This document shows positions 35,653 through 45,961 of a stretch of 64,000 nucleotides of DNA, piece after piece. The translations under genes and the position numbers were made by a program. Position 1 is the first letter of the stretch. Every line of letters starts with the position of its first letter. This DNA is from Methanospirillum stamsii (GTDB taxonomy: Archaea > Halobacteriota > Methanomicrobia > Methanomicrobiales > Methanospirillaceae), in assembly GCF_046244385.1 (NCBI RefSeq), contig NZ_CP176366.1, positions 3,720,001-3,784,000 on the forward strand. The letters run 5' to 3'. A model generated the notes under the pieces. It searched no databases, was not told the DNA's origin, and saw nothing but the letters and a program-made list of their open reading frames with translations.

Positions 35653-37345
35653 CTCTACAATGTCATGTTTAAATGGTTAGTTATCTTGATCCTCTCCAAT
35701 TTTGATCAATATTTTGAAAAACATATGATGTTCATACAAAACGACTAGTGGAAATAATCATATGCAAATAATGATGTTTAAGACAACGATAAATACCATA
35801 AAAACGAAAAATAACACGAAGCCGAGAGCTATCTTTTAAGTTGGCGCACAAATCTCGGTTTCAACTTTTATTCGATAATTGGCCGCCCTTTTCGTTTCAT
35901 CTTAGATCTTCGTGAATTTTTTCGGTTATTTTTATTTTTGACAGTCACCTCAGCAACCGTAGATGACGTCTTCTCTTTCAGAGGCATCCAAATTAAAAAA
36001 AAACGGGCGACGTCTTGAGGTGTAATGTCTTTAAATTCAGGAAGAAGGTGCTTTTGCTCCCTCAATATCCAAAGCATCGCAAGGAGAACTAATGCTACAT
36101 GATGATGCCATGCCTTCCAGTTTCGGACTTGATAATCAGCCATTCCAGCGAGAGCTATTGAATCTTGAAAGGTTCGTTCTACCCAATACCTCTCACTTTG
36201 CATCTTTACCAAACGATCCCAGGAATTAATGTGATTTCCATTACAGAGAGAGTACTTAACTTTAGGTTCTTCGAGTTCTTTTCGAATCAACAGCCATACG
36301 GGTAGAGGTTCCTGGATATCTTTGTCGATTCTCCAGACCTTCAGAGCGTAGAAATTTACTTCAAGAAAGCCATTCATCGCCCTCCTGACTCGTAGAATTC
36401 TCCACCGCTTAATTTTTCTCATGATTTCATCTACCCTGATTGGAGTGGTATTTAGGACTTTTACTTGGCTAGGTGGTCTCCCTCGTGGGTTACACTTTAA
36501 TGGAATCCCATATTCAGGTACCTCAAGAAAAACACGATCATCAGAGCCGATATCTGCAACATAAGTCACACCTAACGCTTCTAATAGGGTTAGTAACCAG
36601 GGTTGACTTCCATAAAATCCATCCATGTTTACATGACTGAATGGGATTTTAGAACGAAGTGCATCAACTATCAATTCGTATGATAACTCAGCTTTAGTTT
36701 TAAACGTTCGATGTTCAATAGGTATTCCTGCAGAGTCACATCTCTTTGAATTAGAAGTCCAACTTTTAGGCAGGTATAATCGATAATCAAGTAATAATCG
36801 GCTCCCATTTTTGACGTATGCCATAAATACGCCCACCTGACAGTTTTCAACTTTACCCAGATTACCACAATATTGGCGTTGAACTCCTACTGAATGCTCA
36901 CCAGATTTAGGATTTGCGCATTCATCGATGACTAAAGCGCCATTTTTTCCAATAAGTCGCCAACCAATATTCCGAATCCATTCTACAAGAGAACGGTGAT
37001 CCCAAGTAGATTGGGCCATAAAATGGCTGAATACTTGGTTGTTAAAATCACTACAATTTTGTGATATCGCTGTCAAATGACGGCGTCCAGGGCTTGTTAG
37101 GAGCCCTTTCATATAATCGATCGCTATTAAAAACCCATTGTGCGTTTTTGTCGAAAAACAGTCCTGAAGGGACGCCTGATTAAAGAATGCATTTACATGT
37201 GAGATTTGATGTTCTATCGCGATTCTGAGTCGTGCGACCTCATTCTTGAATGCAAAGTTAGCACAGCCAATATATTGTAATTACTTATATAAAGATCAAA
37301 CGATATAATTCACAAAACTCTCGGTTCGAACTTGACATTGTAGAG
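35653..37345 (-). mobile_element. IS701-type element C, complete
   Basis: 1693 bp with the same ends as element B and flanked by a TTAA duplication (35649-35652 and 37346-37349), again fitting YTAR. Same orientation as element B, so the two form direct repeats about 20 kb apart. Pre-insertion sequence would form a GTGATTTT...AAAATCAC hairpin, so the element landed in a loop. Confidence 0.93.
35868..37112 (-). CDS. IS701-type DDE transposase
   Basis: A 414-codon frame encoding the same protein as 14124-15368, with the same missing conventional start for the upstream ~55 in-frame codons. That both copies share this trait suggests it is how the element is built and not decay. Confidence 0.9.
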   Translation of the reverse strand: MKGLLTSPGRRHLTAISQNCSDFNNQVFSHFMAQSTWDHRSLVEWIRNIGWRLIGKNGALVIDECANPKSGEHSVGVQRQYCGNLGKVENCQVGVFMAYVKNGSRLLLDYRLYLPKSWTSNSKRCDSAGIPIEHRTFKTKAELSYELIVDALRSKIPFSHVNMDGFYGSQPWLLTLLEALGVTYVADIGSDDRVFLEVPEYGIPLKCNPRGRPPSQVKVLNTTPIRVDEIMRKIKRWRILRVRRAMNGFLEVNFYALKVWRIDKDIQEPLPVWLLIRKELEEPKVKYSLCNGNHINSWDRLVKMQSERYWVERTFQDSIALAGMADYQVRNWKAWHHHVALVLLAMLWILREQKHLLPEFKDITPQDVARFFLIWMPLKEKTSSTVAEVTVKNKNNRKNSRRSKMKRKGRPIIE

Positions 37346-37383
37346 TTAAAATCACAAGTTATCTTGTCAATGTTTAAATGAGT

Positions 37384-39200
37384 CTCCCCGTTCGCACATA
37401 TTTCGACACTATTTAAACTTATATTGAGTACATAGTTATATATCTAAGAAAATAATATATGTATGGGATGTCTCAACCTCAAATCCAGATTGAAGAATTA
37501 GACAGCCTCCCCATTATCCTCTCTCTTCTCAAAAAAATGGATATATTAAGGTTAATTGATACTATTTTTATCCCTCATAAAAACTGGAGCGGACTTTCGG
37601 TTGGAGAAACAGTTGCCATCTGGCTCAGTTATATTATTGCCCATCATGATCATCGCATGTGTTCATTAGAGGATTGGGTAGAAAAAAGACAACAAATACT
37701 GTCCGATTTTTTTTGTCATCCAATCTCTCCTAAACACTTCACCGATGATCGTCTTGCCCGAATTTTAGACTACTTCTCCAATTCAGAGAGATGGAATGAG
37801 TTTGAGTGTCAATTGAATGCTACAATTATTCGTGTCTATGGTGTCTTTTCAGATCTCGTCCGAATTGACATGACCACAGCCAATTCTGATGGAATTGTCA
37901 CAGAATCAGGGTTACTACAATTTGGTCACTCAAAAGATGATCCAACCACTCCACAAATAAAAATCGCCCTATCCGTCCTTGATCCCCTTGGACTGCCCCT
38001 CACTGTCAGCATTCTTCCAGGGAATACTGCTGATGACCCTCTCTATATCCCTGTGATGGACTCAGTTATTAAAAACACGAATAATCAGCGACTTCTCTTT
38101 GTAGGGGACTGCAAAATGTGTGCACTTGGAACCAGACTTCATGCATTCCTGCACCAAATGGATTATTTATGCCCGTTGTCTGAAGTTGCTCACCCTACAA
38201 GTGAAATAATAGAGGCAGTTCACTCATTTGAGTCTTCAAATGGAATTATGACTCCAATTAAAAGAGAATATTATACCGGAGATGAAGCAATAATTGCTGA
38301 AGCTTTTGAAAAAAAGGTGATGCGTTCAGCACATAAAGATGGGATGCACCATTCCTGGGAAGAACGGATCATTTATGCAAAATCTTTTGCTCATGCAGAA
38401 AAACAGAAAGCAAAATTAGATTCAAATTTGGAAAAATCGTTGGATGAGATTTTTTCTATGAATGAACGAGGAAGAGGGAAACCAGTATACCGAAGTCGTT
38501 CTGAAGCTGAAGATAAAATTCAATCCGTTCTTAAGAGTAACTCCATTTTAGGGGTGATTTCATATGAAATCCGGGAGGAATTAACGAAGAAAACGATCCG
38601 TGCCTATGGTAACAGACCTAAAAGAACTGATAAGAAAATATCCGTCAAAGTCTCTGCAAATGTAAATCAAGAAGCGTATGATGCTGCAATCGAGATTTTG
38701 GGATGGAGAGCATACATCACAAACAGGTCAGAAGATCTTCTTTCAATTGAGGCGGTTGTTCTCGCATACCGTGATCAGTATGTTGTTGAGCATGCATTCC
38801 ATCGGTTGAAGGGAAAATGCCTATCGTTAACTCCTATTCACATTCAAAAAGATGAACGAATCGATGGATTGGTCAAATTATTGACTATCCCGTTAAGGAT
38901 ATTGGTAGTTATCGATAAAACTCTGCAAGATTCGATTGCACAGAGAGGAGAAAACCTGAGTGGTTTATTCCGGTATAATCCAAAAAAAGAACTCGTTAAA
39001 CCAAAGGCGGAAAGAATTATTGAATACTTTAAAGGGGTTTTTGTCTCCAAAGTTGCAATGGGAAATCAATATTTTACGAGCATTATAGGATTGGAGGAAA
39101 AACATATGGAAATTTTAGGTCTTTTGAATCTTTCAGTAGATATTTTTACTGCTTTTGGAGTAATTCAAGATACTTAGGTCAAATATGTGCGAACGGGGAG
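37384..39200 (+). mobile_element. IS1634-type element B, complete
   Basis: 1817 bp between CTCCCCGTTCGCACATATTT (left, from 37384) and its near-perfect reverse complement (right, to 39200). It is flanked by a 5-bp duplication TGAGT (37379-37383 and 39201-39205). It sits 38 bp beyond IS701-type element C. It is the intact reference for the interrupted copy at 1126-2683. Confidence 0.93.
37459..39177 (+). CDS. IS1634-type transposase
   Basis: A 572-residue DDE transposase. The N-terminal ~100 residues (LDSLPIILSLLKKMDILRLI) resemble the DUF4277 domain of IS1634 transposases. The core has Asp in RIDMTTANSDG (~139), Asp in LLFVGDCKMCALG (~218) and a C-terminal AYRDQYVVEHAFHRLKGK box with the Glu (~435). 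The frame fills the element and ends 23 nt before its right tip. Confidence 0.9.
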   Translation: MYGMSQPQIQIEELDSLPIILSLLKKMDILRLIDTIFIPHKNWSGLSVGETVAIWLSYIIAHHDHRMCSLEDWVEKRQQILSDFFCHPISPKHFTDDRLARILDYFSNSERWNEFECQLNATIIRVYGVFSDLVRIDMTTANSDGIVTESGLLQFGHSKDDPTTPQIKIALSVLDPLGLPLTVSILPGNTADDPLYIPVMDSVIKNTNNQRLLFVGDCKMCALGTRLHAFLHQMDYLCPLSEVAHPTSEIIEAVHSFESSNGIMTPIKREYYTGDEAIIAEAFEKKVMRSAHKDGMHHSWEERIIYAKSFAHAEKQKAKLDSNLEKSLDEIFSMNERGRGKPVYRSRSEAEDKIQSVLKSNSILGVISYEIREELTKKTIRAYGNRPKRTDKKISVKVSANVNQEAYDAAIEILGWRAYITNRSEDLLSIEAVVLAYRDQYVVEHAFHRLKGKCLSLTPIHIQKDERIDGLVKLLTIPLRILVVIDKTLQDSIAQRGENLSGLFRYNPKKELVKPKAERIIEYFKGVFVSKVAMGNQYFTSIIGLEEKHMEILGLLNLSVDIFTAFGVIQDT

Positions 39201-39436
39201 TGAGTTTTCATAGACAAATCATTACAACCCATATTCTTACAGTAAATTATTAGAAGAGAAACCATCCTGACTCCAATAAAAAATGTCTGGAGAGGGACAA
39301 AAACAGTAATCACCAAACTGGCTTTCAGTTGGCCCTGACACTTATCGACCCATACCTTAAACATCAAATAATACAGAATCTGGAAATATATGACCCGGAT
39401 ACAGCATTGGAGATAACTCACTTTCGTCCGGTTCTT

Positions 39437-39658
39437 TTAATCCGGAAGAGCCAGACAGATCTCATAATCTCCCGGCATTTTATTTTGAAACTCCATAGGT
39501 GAGAAAATAGCATGAATTTCACCTTTTTTCCCTCTCTTAAAATCCTCACCATCTGTGACCCATAGATCAATTGTACCAAAGATTGTCATGCCCGGATCAT
39601 ATACTAGGCCATAACTTCTAGAGGGGGATGAATATTCATTAAAATAGACCCACAACAA
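39437..39658 (-). CDS. hypothetical protein or C-terminal fragment
   Basis: 73 codons with only a TTG start (39658) and no ribosome site. The sequence SPSRSYGLVYDPGMTIFGTI and DGEDFKRGKKGEIHAIFSPM looks genuine, and a broken relative with the YGLxYDxG pattern lies at 47502-47735. It may be the tail of a gene lost on the right side. No function is recognised. The stretch 39206-39430 before it may hold another relic on the plus strand (TGFQLALTLIDPYLKHQIIQ). Confidence 0.45.
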   Translation of the reverse strand: MLWVYFNEYSSPSRSYGLVYDPGMTIFGTIDLWVTDGEDFKRGKKGEIHAIFSPMEFQNKMPGDYEICLALPD

Positions 39659-39846
39659 AAAGATAATTCCTTACAATTTGCCAAATAATCGCCAATATAT
39701 CCCTTATTCGAAGATAAGGATCTCTCAAAAATTAAACCTCGATTTTGGGATTATTTTCAGAAAATAAAGGAAGTAACATAAAGAGAGCAACCCGGACTAT
39801 ACCGGGAAAAGGTTCTATCATTCATCAGGATAAATAACACTGTATA

Positions 39847-41427
39847 ATGAGGTTCTTCAACACTGCCGGACCGGTGAACTGCCAGGACCATTACTGCCTC
39901 CCACCACTCTCCCGGTTTAATCTGCCGGAAATTCTCACTCTTATCAGTCAGAAAAAATATTTTGTCCTTCACGCTCCCCGGCAGAGCGGTAAGACCTCAT
40001 GCCTCCTGGCACTACGTGACTATCTTAATTCACAAAACCAGCATTATGGACTATACATCAACGTTGAAATGGGACAGGCTGCACGTGAAGATGTCTCTTC
40101 AGCTATACGGGCCATCATTTCCGGAATGCAAAGAAGAACAGAGATTACTTTTCCAGGGATTGTGTCTGTTGACGATATAAAGCAGATCACTCTGCAAAAT
40201 ACTCCTTTTGACGCGATAGGAGTATTTTTCTCATTATTATCCGAACGACTGGATAAACCATTTGTTCTGATGATCGATGAGATAGATTCCCTTGTCGGGG
40301 ATACCTTGATTTCTGTTCTCAGGCAGATCCGGGCAGGATATGATACCCGTCCTGATCACTTTCCTTCATCTGTCATCCTCTGCGGTGTCCGGGATATCCG
40401 TGACTACCGGATTCATTCGGAAAAAAATAAATCGATAATCACCGGGGGGAGTGCTTTCAATATCAAAGCTGAATCTCTCCGGCTGGGTAATTTTACAGAA
40501 GAAGAAACCAGAAAACTCTGCCTTGAACATACAAAAGAAACTGCACAGATATTTCAGGAGGATGCACTGAAATCCATCTGGTCCCTGACAATGGGACAAC
40601 CCTGGCTGGTCAATGCCCTTGCATATGAGATTTGTTTTAAAATAGAAGAAGGGAAGAATCGTGAAAACCCGGTCACCGAAGATCTTGTCATGGAGGCAAA
40701 AGAACGACTTGTCCAGAGGAGAGAGACACACCTTGACCAACTGGTGGATAAATTAAAAGAAGAACGTGTCCGGAGAGTCATCGAACCGATGCTAATCGGT
40801 GAAGGCAGCCCTGAAACGATACCGGAGGATGACATCTGGTACGTTGAAGACCTTGGCCTCATCACCACAAGGGGACAACTTCGAATTGCAAATCCCATCT
40901 ACCAAGAGATAATCCCGAGAATTCTTACTTACTCAACTCAGTTGACGATAACAAAAAAACCTGCATGGTATATTAACCGTGCAGGAAAACTTGAAATGAA
41001 CCTGCTTCTCACGTCTTTTCAGCAGTTTTTCAGGGAACATAGTGAGATCTGGCTGGACAGGTTTGCGTACAGGGAAGCAGGCCCCCAGCTTCTCCTTCAG
41101 GCATTCCTCCAGCGAATCATTAATGGAGGCGGACAGATAACCAGGGAATATGGACTCGGTATGGGCCGAACTGATCTTTTTATCCTATGGTGTCTTCCGG
41201 ATGGTATGGTTCAGCGGTTTGTCATCGAATGTAAGGTCATGTGGGGATCTAGGGAGACTACAATCAACAAAGGACTTGCCCAGGTTACCCGGTATGCTGA
41301 CCGATGCGGAGCTGACGATGTATACCTGCTTATATTTGACCGGGAAAAAAAGAGAACATGGGATGAGAAGATCTTTACCGAGACAGTAGAACATGAGGGG
41401 ATGCAGGTAACTGTGTTTGGCATGTGA
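39847..41427 (+). CDS. AAA-type ATPase with C-terminal PD-(D/E)XK-like domain
   Basis: 526 residues. The N-terminal P-loop LHAPRQSGKTSCLLALRDYL (~40-58) and Walker B PFVLMIDEIDSLVGD (~140-152) define a STAND/AAA-like ATPase. A wHTH-like middle follows, and a C-terminal nuclease-like fold GMGRTDLFILWCLPD (Asp, ~442) and FVIECKVMWG (ExK, ~460). Such proteins are multicopy in methanogen genomes and are suspected of element or defence roles. This one is intact; a comparable gene at 48252-49827 is frameshifted. Confidence 0.8.
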   Translation: MRFFNTAGPVNCQDHYCLPPLSRFNLPEILTLISQKKYFVLHAPRQSGKTSCLLALRDYLNSQNQHYGLYINVEMGQAAREDVSSAIRAIISGMQRRTEITFPGIVSVDDIKQITLQNTPFDAIGVFFSLLSERLDKPFVLMIDEIDSLVGDTLISVLRQIRAGYDTRPDHFPSSVILCGVRDIRDYRIHSEKNKSIITGGSAFNIKAESLRLGNFTEEETRKLCLEHTKETAQIFQEDALKSIWSLTMGQPWLVNALAYEICFKIEEGKNRENPVTEDLVMEAKERLVQRRETHLDQLVDKLKEERVRRVIEPMLIGEGSPETIPEDDIWYVEDLGLITTRGQLRIANPIYQEIIPRILTYSTQLTITKKPAWYINRAGKLEMNLLLTSFQQFFREHSEIWLDRFAYREAGPQLLLQAFLQRIINGGGQITREYGLGMGRTDLFILWCLPDGMVQRFVIECKVMWGSRETTINKGLAQVTRYADRCGADDVYLLIFDREKKRTWDEKIFTETVEHEGMQVTVFGM

Positions 41428-41612
41428 ACCTGCGGGATTTTTGGGAAATTTGATGCCTTTAATATCTATTTTGTATTTCAGTTTAGGATGCCGTTTCAAA
41501 AAAAAGTTCAATCATATTACCCGATATTCGGATGAATACGACGAGATCCTGGAGATCCCGTTATACCTCACCTGGAATCTGAAGACTTACCTTTGAGAAT
41601 TGTTACACCAAC

Positions 41613-41629
41613 TGTTTTAACTTAAAACA
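41613..41629. promoter_or_regulatory. palindrome upstream of cobN-like gene
   Basis: TGTTTTAA-C-TTAAAACA is a perfect inverted repeat with a one-base centre, 59 bases before the gene start. A TTGTTTTAAAACAA palindrome occurs before the pilin at 59501. It may be a regulator site or simply AT-rich promoter DNA. Confidence 0.35.
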
Positions 41630-41687
41630 AAAAAAGTTATTTTGCTTCAATAAAGACTTGTATTGCACTACCAGATATTGAGGCATA

Positions 41688-44600
41688 ATGAAGTTAATTT
41701 TTATCGGCTCTGGAACCGGAGAAAATCCCTGGTTGGAAGAAACAGGAAAACTCTGTCATCGTCCGGACTTTTCCGTGGAAATATTTCAGGCAACATCAGA
41801 AGATCTGGACTTACAGGAAGGATTATTTCAGTCTCTCTTATTCCATTGTGATGATTGTTCATTACTCATCCTGAACAGTCATGCCGGAACTACCTACTTC
41901 AAAAAATTTGATCGCCTGCTAAAAATAATCCGGGAAAAATCCATCAATACCTTTATTGAATGTACCATTCCGGAAGAGATGCAGGATTTCAGACCATTAT
42001 TTAAGGGATCTAATGAGGATTACCAGTATATCCATTCATCTCTGGTATATGGGGGAAGAGAAAATACCCAGGCTCTCATTCTTCAGGTTATGAAAATGAC
42101 AGGAGGGCATGATATTCAAATACCTCCCCTGGTTCGTCCGCCCACAGAAGGATGTTATCACCCAGAACTCCCGGAAGATACCACCTTTAAAACACATATT
42201 AACCGGTTGAACCCGGATAAACCAACCATAGGGATTATTTTTCATCAGTCAACATTTATCCGGAATAACCTTCTTGTCATTGATGCCCTCATTCATGCTA
42301 TCGAATCAAAGGGAATGAACAGTCTTGCAATTTTTCTTAACACCGCTCCTGACCCCTTTTCCGGTTCACTGGGAATAAAAAAAATCGTTGAATCATACCT
42401 CATAAAAGAGCGAAAACCCATAATTGACTGTCTTATCATAAATATGGGTTTTTCACAGATATCTCTCTCTGATCCAAATGACGGGAGCAGGAAAGAATTC
42501 CCCCGGAATTTTTTCCAGGATCTCCATGTTCCCCTGATCCAGGCTCATACCATGTTTCGTTCATTCGATGCATGGAATAAAGATATTCAAGGCCTTTCTA
42601 CCATGGAAATCTCCTCAAATATCGTCTGGCCTGAATTTGACGGACAAATAATTTCTATACCTCTTGGATCATCTGAAAAAGACGAGAAAGGAACGACGAT
42701 AGCAATTCCAATACCGGGAAGACCTGAACGTGTCGCAGATATGGCACAACAAATCTCGCGGCTTCGGAGGACTCCGGTTTCAGAACGGAGAGTTGCAATC
42801 CTCATTTACCAGTATACCGGAGAAACCGACACCCTTGGCCATGCAACAGGTCTTGATGTTCCGGCAAGTGTAATTGAGATGCTCCGGTATCTCCAAACTG
42901 CCGGTTATCATGTGGATCATATCCCGGAAGATGGTAATGCACTCATCAAAAAGATGATTGACGGTCTTACCAATGACATCCGGTACCTTTCCAAACAACA
43001 GGTAAAGGAGCGATCTGCAGGCCTGATAACGAAAGAAGAGTATAACCAATGGTTTTCCCAAATACCTCAAAAGAATCAGGGAAAAATATCAGTCGACTGG
43101 GGAGCTCCACCCGGAGAACTTTTTGAGAATGATGGCAATTTATGCATACCCGGAATTATCAATGGGAACATCTTCATCGGAATACAACCGCCACGGGGTT
43201 ATTTTGAGCAGGCAGAATCCCTGATTCATTCACACGATCTTGTCATGCCGCATCATTACCTGGCATATTACCGGTGGATCAAACATTCTTTCGGGGCACA
43301 TGCTGTTGTTCATGTCGGAACTCACGGGACTTTGGAATGGCTTCCGGGAAAAGGAACTGCGATGTCAGAAGAATGTTATCCGGACCTCATCTTCGAAGAC
43401 ATGCCCCATTTGTACCCGTACATTATCAATGATCCCGGAGAGGCAGTTCAGGCAAAACGAAGGAGCTGGTCAGTAATCCTCGATCATCTCATCCCGGTTA
43501 TGATGCGGGCAGAAGGATATGGGGAACTATCTGATCTCGACAGTATTCTCCAGGAATATTTCAGGGCTAAAACAGTAGGAGAAAATTCAAAGACCATAGC
43601 ATTGCTGAAAGAAATCCACACCATCATCATTGGTAAGAATTTCACGAGTGATCTCGGCCTCCCGGATACGCTGACACCGGAAGATATTGCACCTCATGCA
43701 GAGCGGATTTATGATTATATCTGTGAATTGCGGGATACCATAATCCGTGACGGTTTACATGTATTTGGAGCTCCTCCACCGGAAAAACGATTTGAAGAGA
43801 TGATATATGCCCTAACAAGACTTTCCAACGGGAATGTACCATCCCTTCGGGCAGCAATTGCACAGGAATATTCACTGGTTCTCCAGGAATTATTAGACAA
43901 ACCTTCGGAATATGATCCGGCAAATAACATGACAAATGGTATGCTATTGGATATGGTTGACAGTACATGCCAGAACCTTATCCGCAGGATGGCAGAAACA
44001 GGTTATTCTTATGATCAGACACAAGAGATCATTTCAAAAGAATTTCCTGACCTCTCTTCTGAAATATTACCGTCTCTGGAATTTATCTGTAAATCCGTGG
44101 CCCCCGGATTATTAGGAACTACTGATGAACTTCATTATTTTGGTCTTGGACTTGATGGTGATTATGTCCTTCCCGGTCCTTCCGGAGACCCTACCAGGGG
44201 AAATGCACATCTTCTCCCAACCGGGAAAAACCTTTATTCCATAGATCCGGCAACAATTCCTACCCCTTCAGCCTGGAAAACCGGAAAAGACCTTGCAAAC
44301 CAGATGATTGAAAGATATATTTCAGAGAAGGGAAAATACCCTGAACGGGTGGGAATTGTCGTCTGGGCAACTGATACCATGAGAACCGGCGGAGATGATA
44401 TCGCGTACATCCTCCATCTTATCGGTCTTCGTCCGATCTGGTCTGACCGGGGAGGAGCAGTTACCGGCCTTGAGGTGATTCCTCTTTCTGAACTTGGACG
44501 GCCCAGGATTGATGTAACTCTTCGAATAACCGGACTATTCAGGGATGCATTCCCAAACCTCGTGGATATGCTAGATAGAGGAATTGAACTTGTCGCAACC

Positions 44601-45428
44601 CTTGATGAGGCTGAAGATAACAATTATCTTGCGTCTCACCTGAAACAGGATCTGCTCCAGAGAATTATCGAGGGAATACCAGAAGAAACTGCCCGCGAGA
44701 TATCTCTAATCCGTATTTTTGGTGATCCACCGGGAAATTATGGGGCTGGTGTCAGTGATGTTGTTCATGCATCTGCCTGGAAAGAACAAAAAGACCTGGC
44801 AGATACCTATACCACTTGGGGAGCACATGCATATGGCAGGAAATTTAAAGGAGAGACTTTTTCCGGTCTTTTCAAAGAACAGTTTTCAAAACTTGATGCT
44901 ACGGTAAAAAACCTCCCTTCCCGTGAATACGATGTCCTTGATACAGACGATGAATATATGTTCCTTGGTGGCATGAACGCCTGTGTAAAGTCGTATGGAA
45001 ACAAGAATCCTGTATCTGTTACCGGTGATGCATCTGATCCAGATAATGTAAAAACACGTAGATTAGAAGAGGAAATCAGATTTACTGTCCGGAGCAGGGT
45101 TCTCAATCCTGCCTGGTTTGAAGGGTTGAAACCTCATGGATTCAGAGGAGCACAGGAGATAGTGACCTCGGTTGAGTACATGTTTGGATGGGATGCAACT
45201 TCAGATGTGGTAGATGACTGGGAATACCAGTCGGTTGCAGAGCATTTTCTGTTTAACGAAGAAAACCGAAAATGGATAGAAGATAATAATCCTTATGCAA
45301 TTCATAGCATTTCCGGACGGTTACTCGAGGCTAATCAACGAGGGATGTGGGAGACAGACACTAAGACAATACAAAAATTGCAACAGTTGTTCCTGAAAGC
45401 TGAAGAATATTATGAAGGAACCGGGTAA
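41688..45428 (+). CDS. cobN: CobN/BchH-type metal chelatase large subunit
   Basis: 1246 residues, the size of archaeal CobN-like proteins. The core motif VHVGTHGTLEWLPGKGTAMS lies at ~543, and other family blocks are GPSGDPTRGNAHLLPTGKN (~835), VGIVVWATDTMRTGGDDIAY (~895) and IRIFGDPPGNYGAGVSD (~1010). CobN inserts cobalt into hydrogenobyrinic acid diamide with CobS/CobT-type or ChlI/D ATPases; none of these is in the window. The substrate here could be a corrinoid or another tetrapyrrole. Its N-terminal third is duplicated as a separate gene at 27772. Confidence 0.92.
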   Translation: MKLIFIGSGTGENPWLEETGKLCHRPDFSVEIFQATSEDLDLQEGLFQSLLFHCDDCSLLILNSHAGTTYFKKFDRLLKIIREKSINTFIECTIPEEMQDFRPLFKGSNEDYQYIHSSLVYGGRENTQALILQVMKMTGGHDIQIPPLVRPPTEGCYHPELPEDTTFKTHINRLNPDKPTIGIIFHQSTFIRNNLLVIDALIHAIESKGMNSLAIFLNTAPDPFSGSLGIKKIVESYLIKERKPIIDCLIINMGFSQISLSDPNDGSRKEFPRNFFQDLHVPLIQAHTMFRSFDAWNKDIQGLSTMEISSNIVWPEFDGQIISIPLGSSEKDEKGTTIAIPIPGRPERVADMAQQISRLRRTPVSERRVAILIYQYTGETDTLGHATGLDVPASVIEMLRYLQTAGYHVDHIPEDGNALIKKMIDGLTNDIRYLSKQQVKERSAGLITKEEYNQWFSQIPQKNQGKISVDWGAPPGELFENDGNLCIPGIINGNIFIGIQPPRGYFEQAESLIHSHDLVMPHHYLAYYRWIKHSFGAHAVVHVGTHGTLEWLPGKGTAMSEECYPDLIFEDMPHLYPYIINDPGEAVQAKRRSWSVILDHLIPVMMRAEGYGELSDLDSILQEYFRAKTVGENSKTIALLKEIHTIIIGKNFTSDLGLPDTLTPEDIAPHAERIYDYICELRDTIIRDGLHVFGAPPPEKRFEEMIYALTRLSNGNVPSLRAAIAQEYSLVLQELLDKPSEYDPANNMTNGMLLDMVDSTCQNLIRRMAETGYSYDQTQEIISKEFPDLSSEILPSLEFICKSVAPGLLGTTDELHYFGLGLDGDYVLPGPSGDPTRGNAHLLPTGKNLYSIDPATIPTPSAWKTGKDLANQMIERYISEKGKYPERVGIVVWATDTMRTGGDDIAYILHLIGLRPIWSDRGGAVTGLEVIPLSELGRPRIDVTLRITGLFRDAFPNLVDMLDRGIELVATLDEAEDNNYLASHLKQDLLQRIIEGIPEETAREISLIRIFGDPPGNYGAGVSDVVHASAWKEQKDLADTYTTWGAHAYGRKFKGETFSGLFKEQFSKLDATVKNLPSREYDVLDTDDEYMFLGGMNACVKSYGNKNPVSVTGDASDPDNVKTRRLEEEIRFTVRSRVLNPAWFEGLKPHGFRGAQEIVTSVEYMFGWDATSDVVDDWEYQSVAEHFLFNEENRKWIEDNNPYAIHSISGRLLEANQRGMWETDTKTIQKLQQLFLKAEEYYEGTG

Positions 45429-45748
45429 AAAGCCATGAAATTTCCTATTGTTTTTACAATCAATTTGAAATGTTCTTGTGAATAATCCATATCTATACAC
45501 GAAAAAGAATCAAAGGATGTTTTTTATGAGGAGAACTACAAATTACTGATTCATCATTGACATCACTGAATGATTTACTAAAAACCAGAATTATTGACCA
45601 GGTATTCTATCATAAATTGGAAGATTATTATTTTCATTAAAACCTAAAAAAATAATGAGAAACCATCGATAAACAGGTTTTCTGCACTACTTAAGAACAT
45701 GCCCATCACCGATGGGAGATAGGTATAACTATATTATTACCCACATGT
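45429..45748. other. intergenic region with no recognised feature
   Basis: 320 bases of AT-rich DNA between the CobN gene and the vapBC pair. No gene relic, strong hairpin or RNA gene was seen. Confidence 0.5.
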
Positions 45749-45760
45749 ATGAATTATAAC

Positions 45761-45961
45761 ATGGCAATTATTAAAGCAAAAATTATCGATTCTCGGCATC
45801 TTGAACTTTCAGAGGATATCCTATCTTCATCCGATGAAGTTTACCTGAAAATAGTTGAAAAAAAGACTATTAATTCAATTAGAGGGGGATGGGGTTTAGA
45901 TGTTGATAGTGCAGAATTTGTTGAGAATTTAAGAAAATCAACGCCAATTGAACCATTATGA
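45761..45961 (+). CDS. vapB: VapB-type antitoxin
   Basis: 66 residues from ATG 45761 (an ATG at 45749 is also in frame). MAIIKAKIIDSRHLELSEDI is a short AbrB-like or DUF-type antitoxin start; the C-terminal GWGLDVDSAEFVENLRKSTP would wrap the toxin. It overlaps vapC by ATGA. Confidence 0.7.
   Translation: MAIIKAKIIDSRHLELSEDILSSSDEVYLKIVEKKTINSIRGGWGLDVDSAEFVENLRKSTPIEPL

Noticed and set aside
39179..39421. 80-codon minus-strand frame after the IS1634-type element
   Set aside because: It begins in the terminal repeat of the IS and is Cys/Ile-rich without protein-like pattern; a weak plus-strand relic fits the stretch better.
41613..41629. Cobalamin riboswitch before the cobN-like gene
   Set aside because: Only a short AT-rich palindrome is present; no B12-box or multi-helix structure is visible.
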